From contig OX387204.1 in the NCBI GenBank assembly GCA_947561715.1, positions 5,833,001 through 5,897,000 on the forward strand: a stretch of 64,000 bases of DNA. Direction: 5' to 3'. The position numbers and the translations under genes are program-made. This DNA comes from Ascidia mentula (lineage: Eukaryota; Chordata; Ascidiacea; Phlebobranchia; Ascidiidae). Positions 12,501 to 24,900 of the stretch are shown here, in pieces; position 1 is the first letter of the stretch; the number at the start of each line of letters is the position of its first letter. The notes under the pieces were generated by a model. It saw only the letters and a list, made by a program, of their open reading frames with translations, did not search any database and was not told where the DNA came from.

Positions 12501-14974
12501 TCACATAATACGTATCAAACAAATGTGGTTTCAAAAAACTTTACACCAATAAGATGCGTATGTCGTGCCGTAAACCACGTGTGTGGATTAGATAACACGA
12601 TTTGCACACTTACTCTGTATGTCAAGTACTGCTTACCATGATAAGAGTAAGAGTGGTGTTTTCAGTTACGGCCACTTCATGCGGTTCAGAAATGAACTCG
12701 TCATCGGAAACATTGTAGCTTCCGTTGTACGAATGCACTTTGTCGTCACGTTCATAAATATCGCACTACAAAAAAAACAAATGACAAATGTTAAATATTT
12801 GGTTATCAGTATGGATTATGCAGACGTTACAATTCTGCACTTCAATAAACAACGCAAAACAGGTTCTATAAATTGAAACTTTTCACAACGAAATTTGTCT
12901 GAGTTTCTCGTAACGGATATTGAAAAGAACCTTTGACGAAAATGGAAAAATAACATACCTAAAAATATTGCAAGTAAAATACCAACCGCAAATGGAACAA
13001 GTTCGTTTTCAACGTAATCTTCCAGTAGTTCCAAAGTTTCGTCTGCAGTGACGTATTCGTCGCAAGATACGCGAAATGGCCATCCAAGTGCTACTTCGCT
13101 AGTCACGTTAAGAACATAGCACTGACTGTCAACTGTGATAAAACGGCTAACATTGGTCTGACGTTAACTGTATGGACAACGCAGGTTCAGTAGCATTTGT
13201 TTAAACGGAGATGCGTAAAAATTCGGCACGACATTAAACCTTGGGCGCTTTCCGTGAAAAGGCAGAAATCGATCCAATTTAGCATTAAAACTCCCTAGCG
13301 TATCGGTATGAGAAATGACCACAGATACCACGTGTTTAGACTGCAAACAATCATGAATGGACGTCCGCAGTGTTGAGAACAAACACAACTCGAGGAAAAC
13401 GGACCTTCGTGTGTTGGATTGCCGTGACAATGCGACCTTTTGGCCGCTACCTATTCAAATTTTTCACCAATCCGCATTGTTGAAACTTAATAGAAGCCTT
13501 GATAGGAGCGATATATGTTCAAAACTTTCACAAAAATATATATATTGTCATTATTTCGCACTCCACTATTTAAACTTTTCTTTCATACCATTTGAAGTGT
13601 GATTAAATTGTTTGTCAGTTAAACGACGTGCAATGAAACGGTGGAGAATTGCTCTGACAAACACGCGACTCGTATTACATAATAATTTCGTTACGCAACT
13701 ACACGCAGTATTTTTACTCAATGGTTTTTAAATCACATTCACGTGGTGTCAATTCGAGATGATAACCTGTTTGCCCAACTGCTTGTCCACTTTTGACTTT
13801 TGGTTCGACATTATACTGATTTACAATACATGTCAGTTTACATGTGTTTGGTTTGTGCGAGAGAACGACGTGATTACCGGAAGATCTAATCCCGAAGGCG
13901 GGAATTGACACGTTTGTTCAGGGCCATTACCATTAGAGGCGTTGCCGACTGCGGGAGAGTCTTTTTGTTGCGACCAAAGACAGGAATTCCTACCGTTCCG
14001 CACCGATTGCTCGAACATTCCGAGATATATAAGGCTCATACATTTGTTTTTATTACTTCGCTGAAAAAATTTGTTTTTCACCAGATGCCAACACAGCTGC
14101 CTGGCATGTTTAGTAAACGGCGGTTGTGCAAATGAGATTGGTGTAGATCTCTATTGCTTGCGTCACTTTGTTTGTGACGTAGTGTATCACCCAAGGCTGT
14201 TTTGATTCAATTAGCAAGAAAGATGGTAATTATTGCAATAGTGGACCCGATAAGGATACCAAGCATTTTGTACGCATGTTTTGCCTTTTATTCTGAATTT
14301 TGAACTGAATGCAGCCAGCCAATATGCAGCCATACGGTCGCCTAAATTATAACAGTCAAGTTGAGAAGGCCGTTTCAGCAACAATCACATCCCTCGTGAA
14401 ATAATCGGCCCTATTTCTCGGAATCTGTAAATCGAGAGAAACTGGCGTCTTTCCCATCCCAGCATACAATACCGACGAAAACCAATCGGTTCTCGAACTC
14501 TGCGCGACCAACGTTGTTGAGTTACGTTTATTACTCTACCGGCAGGCTAATGAGAAAAGCTGCGTTCGTTGAGAGTCGACTAAACATGAAATTCTGACAT
14601 TGCCCAGATACGTTTGACGTGGAAGCGCTAACACGTAACAAGAACATTCCAAAGACAGGACCACGCGTGGTAAACACGTAAGGTGGAGACAGATCACAAA
14701 ATAGCAGGATATCAACATGCTACTAAAGATTGCATGTTATATGAACCTGATGTATTACTTACACAAAACCCTTCGGTTATTGCTTCCACAAGGCGCTGTT
14801 CAAACTGCACCAAGTGTTTATCAACAAAAATCGTAAATCGCGACACAAATGAGCAAGGTACAACATACCTGAAGTTTTTAGATAACGAGAAATTCACTCA
14901 CCAAGATCGGGTTCCGCCAAACAAAAGTTCCAACCAGCCAACAACAACAAAATAGCGACGAGAGGCGAAGACAT
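6599..14974 (-). CDS. IL-1-receptor-like Ig/TIR receptor, copy A
   Basis: Sixteen exons, all phase-consistent: 14974-14902, 13132-12987, 12765-12637, 12064-11908, 11722-11580, 11310-11211, 9403-9229, 9107-8901, 8829-8728, 8526-8384, 8173-8075, 7966-7823, 7575-7466, 7216-7079, 6970-6841, 6684-6599; 693 aa. Residues 1-20 are a signal peptide (LVAILLLLAGWNFCLA). Residues 25-458 form an Ig ectodomain; clear marks are ITWYRDCEVL with FAGSYSC (domain 2) and VVLECSG, FRWYV and DGKYEC (domain 3). A membrane span lies at about 447-475 (TFTIALAAVAGVLCFAMLCL). TIR domain at about 494-645: LYAVYLAYSF (box 1), HRMVIVLTPRFF, ILWKGF and FFKQLEIAMPK (box 3). The family signals through MyD88-type TIR adaptors at the plasma membrane. 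The exon 2 donor (GTTGGT) and exon 7 donor (GTTGGT) are weak. Box 2 lacks the usual RDxxPG. Ligand unknown. Confidence 0.92.
7198..7354. repeat. 53-bp direct repeat at 104-bp spacing
   Basis: A segment of about 53 bp (7198-7250) covering the exon 14 acceptor and its first bases is repeated at 7302-7354 in unit A only. Unit B has a single copy, so unit A gained about 75 bp. The upstream repeat recreates the same acceptor (CAATCTTCAG followed by GGCATCC). Confidence 0.88.
9421..10112. other. intron 6 tract nearly identical to unit B
   Basis: By direct reading, this part of receptor A intron 6 differs from 18694-19385 at about three positions in roughly 690 bases and has no indels. Intron sequence immediately to the left of the A exon 14 region, around 12.9-13.6 kb, and from 10.12 kb onward differs far more and carries indels. 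No open frame with splice signals explains the conservation. Confidence 0.7.
12091..12449 (-). mobile_element. tRNA-derived SINE-like insertion, unit A only
   Basis: Unit B lacks this 359-bp block at the matching place in intron 3. It is flanked by a short repeated GGTG, a possible target duplication. On the minus strand 12181-12240 reads as a degenerate tRNA: an A-box-like GGTAGAGCGTTGG, a perfect TGGGC/GCCCA stem closing a 7-base loop, and a B-box-like GAATTCAAACC. The block also contains a long inverted repeat, TTTTCAGGCTTGGCAG at 12102 and its complement near 12338-12354. The part 12350-12415 reappears inverted near the right end of the window, so this is a dispersed family. Confidence 0.75.
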
Positions 14975-15611
14975 TGTTCTTGTGTTTCCAGTAGAAAAAG
15001 TTAACTTTCCAAACCAAGGACCGCGGTAAGATTGGCTGTTGCGGCAATCGCAGTCGGTTTTATTAGCCCGTCGAGAAAAAGGGCTGCGTGCTTCGCACGT
15101 GTGCGAGTTTACTTTGAATGATGCGTTTTTTTCTTGTTGCAAGCTGCGTGCTAAGTGGGTTGTGCATTCAGGCAGGTGATGGTAAAAAAAAGTCCGTTTT
15201 TACCTAGTGACTTTTGACAATGATTTCTATGGTCGTGGTTAGAAATGGAAAAGTCATTAAACGTGTAAAGAGAATAATTTTTTGGTTAATTACTCAAGCA
15301 TTAAAATGACGTATTACAGCCACCAACTTATTAGCTATAGGGACCCCAATAAAAACAAACCTGGTGCTAATTGTAAACATATTTCCCCAAATACCTCAAA
15401 CGTGTTTCAGAATTCTTGCTGTTCCTTGGGTTGCTTTCCTATTAAAAGCTTGTTAGGAGTTTGATGGGCTTGGACTGAAAAGTTCGCTGTTGTTTTTGCA
15501 AATCGACGTTGAAAAAAGTATTCAAAATATTCGAGGTGCAAACTTTCCCCGGCATGGCTGGTTTGGGAAAAAACTTCATATGTATACATTATAAGGGCTT
15601 TTGAAATTCCA

Positions 15612-15617
15612 TTTATT
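15612..15617 (-). terminator. poly(A) signal of receptor gene B
   Basis: AATAAA on the minus strand about 340 nt past the receptor B stop codon, at the same relative place as in unit A. Confidence 0.45.
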
Positions 15618-15956
15618 TGTTCAAAAAGGATGCTTCTCAAAACACAACGGGTGCAACTTTAAGTGCGAGGCAGTAACATTCAGTCGAAGAGAAAACATAA
15701 CACCATAGAAAACACCAAATGAGAGCCACCAAATAGAAAACACCAAATACGTCAGATGATTGGATACTTTTTTCCATTGTTCGAACGGTAAAGTTAGATT
15801 TACCCACACGATATTTCGGTTCAAGACGCCTCAATGAAAACCTTTCGAAGAACAAACTGCACATAGGGATTGAACTAAAACACAATTCACACAAAGCAAC
15901 GGAACAGAAAGTATGCGCGGGTAAATGTACAGAAAAAAATTATACAACATTGATAT

Positions 15957-18900
15957 TTATACAATGGCATCGGGCATCTCATCCAGGATGGAGCTGACAG
16001 TTCGTAGACGATCTTGGCGTCCAATTTCTCTGCTTTTAAGATCTGGGAAATACAACAAAATTATATCAGTATTATTGCTAAACAGCCATATTTCTCAAAT
16101 GCCATGGGTCTAATCTTACCGAAAGGTTGTTTTGTCGCAACTCGTTTCGGCATACGTCACAACTTGAATAAATATTTAAACGTTAATCATAAACGCACCG
16201 CTTTCGGAACCGATTGAAGAGTTGCTGACGACGTAGGCGTTCGGCCTTAGTTTGGGCATAGCAATTTCCAGTTGTTTGAAAAACGTGGATTTGTGGGTGA
16301 ATCCCTTCCATAGGATGACTGTATTTTGCTGCAATACATATAATATTTATCAAGCGATGGAAAGTCAATACTACTTACATTCAATATTACTTACATGTGA
16401 TCATTGATCAATATAAAGCAGAAGAGCAAAAATTACCTTCAAGTTCATAGCGGCTGAGATGGAGCGACACATCGACGCATCCTTGGACTTGAGTTTGTTT
16501 TTGAGGAAGTCGCGCGTTTCTGGCATGAGAATAAAGATAAGTCTGGTCTTCCCCGAGATGTTGTTAAGGATGCCCTGAAGATTGTCACGAAAATCAAAAC
16601 TAATGCAAAAACAGACAAGATCCAATTTTGAGGGAAGAAAAGGAGAAGAATGTAAAGAAGAAGAATCGAATTTACTGCAAGAAAAGAAAAACAAAATAGG
16701 TTGCAATAAATTTTATTGTATTTAATATACATATAACTTTATTTTCTATTTCACCCACCGTTTGAACCTCAAAAAATTTCTCGTCGTTTTGGAAAAATCG
16801 TGGAGTGAGCACAATCACCATTCGGTGGCAGGACGGAGCAATACGCACGACACTTTCAAACCGGAGTTCTGTGAACAAGCATTTTGCGGCATTCAACAGA
16901 GGGTTATGAACCAATGAATAAGACATACAAAAAATGCACAATGCTGCACGGTAAATGGCTTGGTTGAATTGAAAATGAAAATCAACCAATTAATTCCCGT
17001 TCACTTACAATAGATTTGACGATTTCCACCTTATGTGTGACTCATTTCGTTTCCACAATCACGGAAACGAAAATGAACTATCCAACATTAGTTATATATT
17101 CAGAGCCGTACTCACCGTTGGCGTTGTCCTTCTGTTCGTTGTACACGTCGTAGTTGTTGGCATCCAGCCAGTTGTGAAGAGCGTTAAGGAAGGAACGTGT
17201 TTTGTCATCGTCTGAATCTCGATGGAATGAATACGCCAAGTACACGGCGTACAGGCGATCTAAATACAATTTTTTACAAATAAGTCCTCGCATGTCTACA
17301 CAGTTTGCGTCCAAATAAGAACTACTAATAGAAAGCAGTTTCTCCACCTTGATCGTAAGACGCGATGTATTTCTTATACAGGAGGCGCAGGTGGGTTTTG
17401 AAGACCATCCAACACACGAGACACAACATTGCGAAACACAGGACACCTGAAATCACCATTATTACGCAATAAAAATTAGTATATATTTTTTTTTGTTTTA
17501 GTTTTGCGCAAAATCAAGTACCCTGTTGTTTTTAATATTTTTGCATAATATCAGGATATTTTGCGGCAACAATTTTGTGTTAATTTCCCTGGTTTAACAT
17601 ACACAATAAAACTGTGCCAGTTAACACGTGATTGCACAAGTGAAAGACAAAAATATGTCACCTGCAACAGCTGCAAGAGCAATGGTAAAAGTTTCCACTG
17701 GAGGGCGATCGGGAGCTTGTTGCAAAATGACAGTCGCGTTGTCAGTGTTGGCAGTGGTTTTCACATCGCAGTAGTAAGTGACGAAATCCGTTAGCGCTAC
17801 ACGTCTTTATTATAACAAATTGCGTGAAACGAAATCCGTGGGGTAAAGATAAGTTTTGAAGCAAATTCCATGGGGAACAGAATGAAGTTGGGTAAGTTTA
17901 TCGCAAACATGGGGGGGTTTCGTTGCTAAATCAAACTTTATTTGGCGTCAAATTGCGATGCTAAACATTAGGAATGTTAATCTTTCATTGAGTCTTTTAC
18001 CTGATAAGTAGAGAAGTTGTAAACTTTTCTTTCATTTTGTCAAACTCATCACACGTTGGCGACGAATCGCAAACCTTTTGCGCCAATCTGGCATCCGAAA
18101 TCCTGTCAAGTGAAAACAAATTTTTAATAAAAAGTACAAGCATCAAGTTTTAATAAGATTTAAATCCTCTTACTCTGCGCACTCGTATTTTCCGTCCATT
18201 GTTTTGTTGCTCCCACCGACCGTTTGCGTGAGATTGCAAATCTCCATACTAAACATGGGACGTGAAGACAGTGTTAGAATGGTGAAAGCTTTTTCAAGTA
18301 GGACGGTTATGTTTGCCGCTATTGTAGAGACAATGGTGAATGTTGTGTTTCCTACTTCAACAACTGACCCTGTGGCAATACTGTCTTCGGTTATCCAATT
18401 GTTTTATTAACCGACAATAATTTCTGCCAGAAAGTCGGTTGTTGAAAAACTATGATAAATGTTGTTTTACAAAAAAAACATATGGCTGAAGGAGGACCAA
18501 CCTGTCGCCTTGCTGATTTCTGACGAACCACCGAAACTGACGCGGCACAAAGGCATCGGAGCGTGTAAGCGGCCCGGTACCAGAACATTCCAGAACAACA
18601 TCTTCACCAAGATTCGCAGGTACTTTCCACAACCGGGGTTTGATGACATTGCCGGGAATGTGATCGAGTCTCGGTTCTGAGAAAGTCAGTTTTGTGTTGA
18701 GGTGCTAACGTTGTTCTATGCGAGTCTACCGTCCTATCAGTACTATGGTAAATGACAAGACGACTAAAAGCGGGTACGCAGTATAAGGGGCAAGGAATGT
18801 TTTGATTGACACAAAACAGTATATGTTAAAATCAAGTCAGGTATACTTCTTGACTATTGTACCGACGATAGTGCAATAATCAATAATTTTCTCGCTTTGT

Positions 18901-21900
18901 CATTCACATTCAAGATCATTTCTACACATTCTTGAAAATGCCAACACTGAAACTAGGTAGCAAATCATATACAATGATTATTGGTGCAAAGTCATCAATC
19001 AATTACATATAAGCAGTTCGCAATAAGTAACAGAAATATTTTGTTGTTGAGTAACCCTGACGAGAAGGTCAAATGTTTTACCCTAACAATACCCTCGGTT
19101 AGTGGTGTAATTGGTTAGAATAATAAATCACAGTGGGATTTTCGCTAGACGAACTGCAGAGCTAGACTGTACGGAAGAAATTACTCAGTTTGAATATTTA
19201 AACGGCACGTGGGCACATGCATACCTCGAATACTGCCATAGACAATTGATAAAAGCAAGGCATCCAACCATACAAGACGTCATAACGGCTAGCCAAACTG
19301 GTATGTGTCCATCAACATTACCTAAACATGGCGAGCAACGAAATTCCACCAGGCACGCGCACTCTTAACCGCTGATTGGTGAACATGATTTCTACTGATT
19401 ATTGCTTATGTTGAGTATTTCGTTTGTTGAGTTTTATGAAAGGCAACGCGGGCGGTCGTTTTTTGGAGCCGCACGATTTGAAAGTTTAACCGCCAAAAAT
19501 CGAACGAGGGTTAACTGGGTCAGCAAGACGACTTTAACCACAGGGTTTCCTTTCTTGATTACCTTTTTTATTCGGGCAAAGTTACGAATTTTAGCATGCA
19601 TTCCTTGACGGCCTTATTTTGAAATGGCGACAACAACTGAATACTTTTGATGTGCTTGTTTTGAAGTGGGGCATGCTGAAAAGCACCCCGGGGAAGGAAA
19701 GAAAAGACGATCTCGGATTTAATAATTTCCGAACTCAAATTGGCGTAATTTGAATCTTCATCTCATGGCCCTGTGACAATGCCCCATTAGCTTTCGATGC
19801 GAACCCGCGGTTTCGCCGACGAAGTTTGTTTCATGAACTGAAGTCATGTTTATAGTAAGCAACATATTCTGACGCATCTTCTACTGGAAATTTGACTGAA
19901 ATTATTCTATTTGAAATTTGTTGGAAAATAATCTGTAACCAACACACTGGCTGACCTTTTTCCTTTTGACACGGCAATGTTTATTATCAACAAAATAAAT
20001 ACAATAATTTGTTGGTTGTGCGCATGCGTGAAAAGTGAGTGGTTACCGATATCCCTCGGTTTATTTTTATCAGCAGTTAAAAACTGACTTTCTGACGTTT
20101 TCATGCAATTGTGTTTGACTGTCATTTGTGTCTGCGCGTTTTGACCTGTGCTAGCATTTTCGTGCGACTGAAGGTAAGTAGAAGTAATTTTTTTCTCTCT
20201 GTCGCTTTGGATTAATCGGAATTAGCCGGAACCTTCACTTGGGTTAGGTGGACACGTGGTGGGCATTTTCACCCACTTTTTAACTAGCAAAAAATGATCC
20301 GCATTAGAAAAATAAAAAACAAATTACAAAATATTCATCAGAAAGCATGTTTAAAGTTTTTGACAAAATGAAATACAGATCCTAATCCCTGCCAATGTGC
20401 AGAATGCCAATAAGATTAAAGCTTGAAGTTCCGCCAGACAACAAAAAAGACAAACGTAAAAAACAAAGTTATACTTACGACTCATGCAAACTTGGTAATG
20501 TTTGAGAAATCTCGACATTCCGTTGTACGAAATCTTGCACGAGTAACTCCCCGCAAACCTCGCGCGATCTCCAGTTACCTGAAAATCAATTACTTTTAGG
20601 ACACAGCGACTCATACTTCGAGCTATCATGCCCCAAAATCACGTGCTTCTGTGTCGGTTGGACGAAAGATACAAACTCTTTAAAACTGCTGCGTTTTTTC
20701 ATTTGCCATGGTAGAACCAAATCAGTGTCAACTGTTAATTCAAGAGACGAAACAGACTGAACTATAAGTCAGACATATTTAGGGCAATACAAAGTGAAAA
20801 TGTGAAAGATATTTGAAATAACCAGGAGCCATGTGGCTAGCACTTACTTCGATCGTGGATAAGAGTTTGCCTTCAGGAGTCCTGGTCGTGCGTTCAGTGT
20901 AGGAATCGTTTGACAGCACTTCGCAGTCTCTGTACCACGTGATCTTGTACGAGTCGTCGGGCAAAAAGATTGGGGGTTCACGGGGGTCAGCTGCACATGC
21001 ATGCAAACGCATATTAAAACTTTGGAAGATTGCGGCCGTTCCGGTAAGTTTGTGCTGAGAAAATTAAACCAAAAACATCTATAAGAGACTTCTGGATTCG
21101 CGTTCATATTCGTTTTCTGACAGTTTACAACAACGAAAGATCTTAACGGGACGACACGCTTATTTGAAAGCTCACCGGCACAGTCAAGTTCAAGCTCTCC
21201 ATCACACTCAATTTCTTTGTCAACGTAGCCGTTAACAGCCTCAATGTTCTCCCTGTATACGGAGCAGCTGTTTTCGTTGACGTCCAACGCGACTAGCCTG
21301 TGCCTTATTTGAGCACAAACGCCGGAGATTCGCTACAGTGTAAATAAAAGGGAGGTGTTGTTAAAGCGTTGTGCTTTTCGCCTGAGGAGAATAAAAATTA
21401 ACAATTGATATTCTCATAAACTGTTTCAAACAAAAGTGGTTTCAAAAGACTTTACACCAATAAGACGTATGTCTTGTCGTAAATCACGTGTGTGGATTAG
21501 TTAACACGATTTGCACACTTACTCTGTATGTCAAGTACTGCTTACCATGATAAGAGTAAGAGTGGTGTTTTCAGTTACGGCCACTTCATGCGGTTCAGAA
21601 ATGAACTCGTCATCGAAAACATTGTAGCTTCCGTTGTACGAATGCACTTTGTCTTCACGCTCATAAATGTCGCACTGCAAACAAAAAACAAATGACAAAT
21701 GTTGAAAACTTGGTTATCAGTATGGATTATGCAGACGTTACAATTCTGCACTTCGATGAACGACGCAAAATAGGTTTCATAAAATGGAACTTTTCGGAAC
21801 GAAATTTGTCTGAGTTCCTCATAGCGCATATTGAAAAGAAACTTTGACGAAAATGTAAAAATAACACACCTAAAAATATTGCAAAGTAAAATACCAACCG

Positions 21901-24900
21901 CAAATGGAACGAGTCCGTTATCATCGTAATCTTCCAGTAAAGTTTCGTATGCAGTGGCGTATTCGTCGCAAGATACGCGAAATGGCCATCCAAGTGCTAT
22001 TTCGCTAGTCACCTCAAGCACATCGCACTGACTGTCAACTGTGATAAAACGGCAAACATTAGTCAGACGTTAACTGTATGGACAACGCAAGTTCGGCAGC
22101 AACTTTTAAACGGAGACGCGTAAAAATTCGGTACAACATTAAACCTTGGGCGCTTTCGGTAAAAGGGCAGAAATCGATCCAATTTAGCATTAAAACTCCT
22201 CAGCGTATCGGTTTGAGAACCGTCCACAGATACCACGTGTTTAGACCGCTAACAATCATGAATGGACCTCCGCAGTGTTCAGAACAAACACAACTCAAAG
22301 AAAACGGGACCTTCGTGTGTTGGATTGCCTTGACAATGGCAGGCCGCTACCTATTCAAATGTAAATTTCTCAACCTCGGCAGGGGTTTTGCACCAATCTG
22401 CATTTTTGAAACTTAATAGAAGCCTTGATAGGAGCAATATATGTTCAAAACTTTCACGAAATTAATATCTTGTAATTATTTCGCACTCCACTGTTTAAAC
22501 TTTTCTTTCATCCCATTTAAACTGGGAAAGAAAAATTCTGTTGTCAGTTAAACGACGTGCAATGAAACGGTGGAGAATTGGTCTCCCATCGACGAAGAGA
22601 ACAATAAACGAGTAAGAAACAGACTTTCCGGCGCGGAGTTTCCACAGCAAACACGCGACTCGTATTCCATAACAATTTCGTTACGCTCATATACTTCACT
22701 ACACGCAGTATGTTCAACCCAATGGTCTTTGAATCACATTCACGCAGTGTCGATTCGAGATGATAACCTGTTTGTCCACTTTGGACTTTTGATTCGACAT
22801 CATACTGATTACAATACATGTCAGCTTACATGTGTTTGGTTTGTGCGGGAGAAAGACGGGAAATCTAATCCCGAAGGCGGGAATTGACGCGTTTGTTCAG
22901 GGCCATTACCATTGCCGACTGCGGGAGTGTCTTTTTGTTGCGGCCAAAGACAGGAATTCCTACCGTTCCGCACCGATTGCTCTAACATTCCGAGACCTTA
23001 GGCTCATACAGTTGTTTTTATTACTTCGTTAGCAAAATTTGTTTTTCACCAGATGCCAAAACAGCTCAACCCAACTGCCTGGCATGTTTGGTAAACGGCG
23101 GTTGTGCAAATGAGATTGGTGTAGATCTCTATTGCTTGCGTCACTTTGTTTGTGACGTATTGTATCACCCAAGGCTGTTTTGATTCAATCAGCAAGTAAA
23201 CAAAAAGGTAACTTTTGCAATAGTGGACCCGAGGGCGATAAGGATACCAAGCATTTTGTCCGCAAGTTTTGCCTCTTATTCCTAATTATTTTGAGTTGAA
23301 TGCAGCCAGCAATGAGCAGCCATACGGTCGCCTAAATTATAACAGTCAAGTTGAGAAGGCCGTTTCAGCAACAATCACATCCCTCGTGAAATAATCGGCC
23401 CGATTTCTCGGAATCTGTAAATCGAGAGAAACTGGCGTCTTTCCCTTCCCAGCATACAATACCGATGAAAACCAATTGGTTCTCGAACTCTGCGCGACCA
23501 ACGTTGTTGAGTTACGTTTATTACTCTACAGACAGGCTAATGAGAAAAGCGACTACTGCGTTCGTTGAGAGTCGACTAAACATGAAATTCTGACATTGCC
23601 CAGATACGTTTGACGTAGAAGCGCTAACACGTAACAAGAACATTCCAAAGACAGGACCACGCGTGGTAAACACGTAAGGTGGAGACAGACCAGATTGGAA
23701 AATATGTCGTGCGCGGAGGATTTATCCTCCGCGCAGAATTTTCAAAGTCGGTCAAAAATCCGCGCAATTTTCGTGATTTTACTAGCAATCCGCGCAAAAA
23801 TTATTAATCCGCGCACAAATCGCTCCAAGTCTTGCAACACTGGATGACTTTTCCCCAAGACCCCAACTGTTCTACACCAATGTTCTGTTGAAGGCTCTTT
23901 GGATATGCTTCACTGAACTGAGCGTTGATTTTTTTCTCTCCTTCTCTCGAAAATCACGAAGAACGAAAAAAGGACAAGGTCGAGCGGGGTGAATGCAGTA
24001 TTTGCCATCTGTATTTTACAATGGCGAAATTACGCACATTCGTCAAATTCTTTGTTTCTAAAATCGTTCACCAAAGTTTCTTTCGATGATGGAAGATCGT
24101 TTATTGCTGCCTTATTTATAAGTACATCGACCCCGAGCTATACGCGAAAATTGGTCAGGAATTTTGCTTGGTTTTTTATATTATTTATGCAAAAACAGGC
24201 ACTGCGAGCAGTTGCCGAGTCATTCTACGAGTAATGGAAAAACAAGAAACGGATGGGCAACAAAGTTTTGAAGTTCTCAAAAACAGAACAATCGTTGATT
24301 GGTCTATGCCCCATACAATCCAGTGTGACGAGGCGTTAGACGAGATGGCCAAACTTTATGTTAAAGGCAGCAAGAAACATGGGATGGCACTCATCCCTGT
24401 ATCGAAAGGTCGTCGGAGTAAACATAGGCATGGCGCTGCTTCTAAAGTGGTTACACGACAAAAAAATTAGGAACCAAAGTTTCCCTTTCTTGTATAAATT
24501 TTCGTGATGGCAACTGACAAGTTACAAATCAAGCGTAAATAAAGTTAAAACGTTTTGAAACACTTGTTTTTGCTTCACAGTTGTTTGTGGCAAATGGTTT
24601 TGTTAGGTTATATGCGTTGTAGCACCGTGCCAGAAAGAAGAACACCAATTAAACATTAATAAGTTCCTGGAGAAAAAAGTTATACCTCGGGATTCCAACC
24701 CGCAACCCTCCAACTAGTTTTCGCCACCCGTGGCAACTACGCCAAGTCATTGTAGCTGACAGCCGCTTAAAAAGCGCATATAATCATCTGTGAAAAGTGC
24801 AATTTTATTCAAGTAAACGCTAATAACATTAAAGTATTATGAATCGGTTCTTAAAAATACATTATTCCAATATTTTTTGCCAAAGGGAAAATAGGCTTGT

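Larger units (their letters stand above)
6245..15580. repeat. tandem duplication unit A
   Basis: This interval aligns end to end, by reading, with the interval from about 15.6 to 26.24 kb in the same orientation. Homology begins in the sequence TTCCATTTATTT, around the minus-strand poly(A) signal. It continues through all 16 receptor exons and the introns and ends about 600 bp upstream of the receptor start codon. Unit A differs from unit B by a private 359-bp insertion in intron 3 (12091-12449) and a small duplication near 7.2-7.35 kb. It lacks the hAT-like element and an extra segment present upstream of the unit B gene. Confidence 0.92.

Noticed and set aside
13714..14081. Ig-like-looking minus-strand frames in receptor intron 1
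   Set aside because: The frames are not conserved between the units and have no phase-compatible splice sites.
14769..14868. Open stretch in intron 1 of receptor A (VVPCSFVSRFTIFVDKH) with acceptor and GTAAGT donor, also present in unit B
   Set aside because: Its frame needs phase 2 upstream but exon 1 ends in phase 1. Exon 1 joins exon 2 directly in phase, and the B copy carries a two-base codon change here.
24684..24760. Functional tRNA gene inside the transposon
   Set aside because: A- and B-box-like sequences are present, but the cloverleaf stems do not pair well enough.
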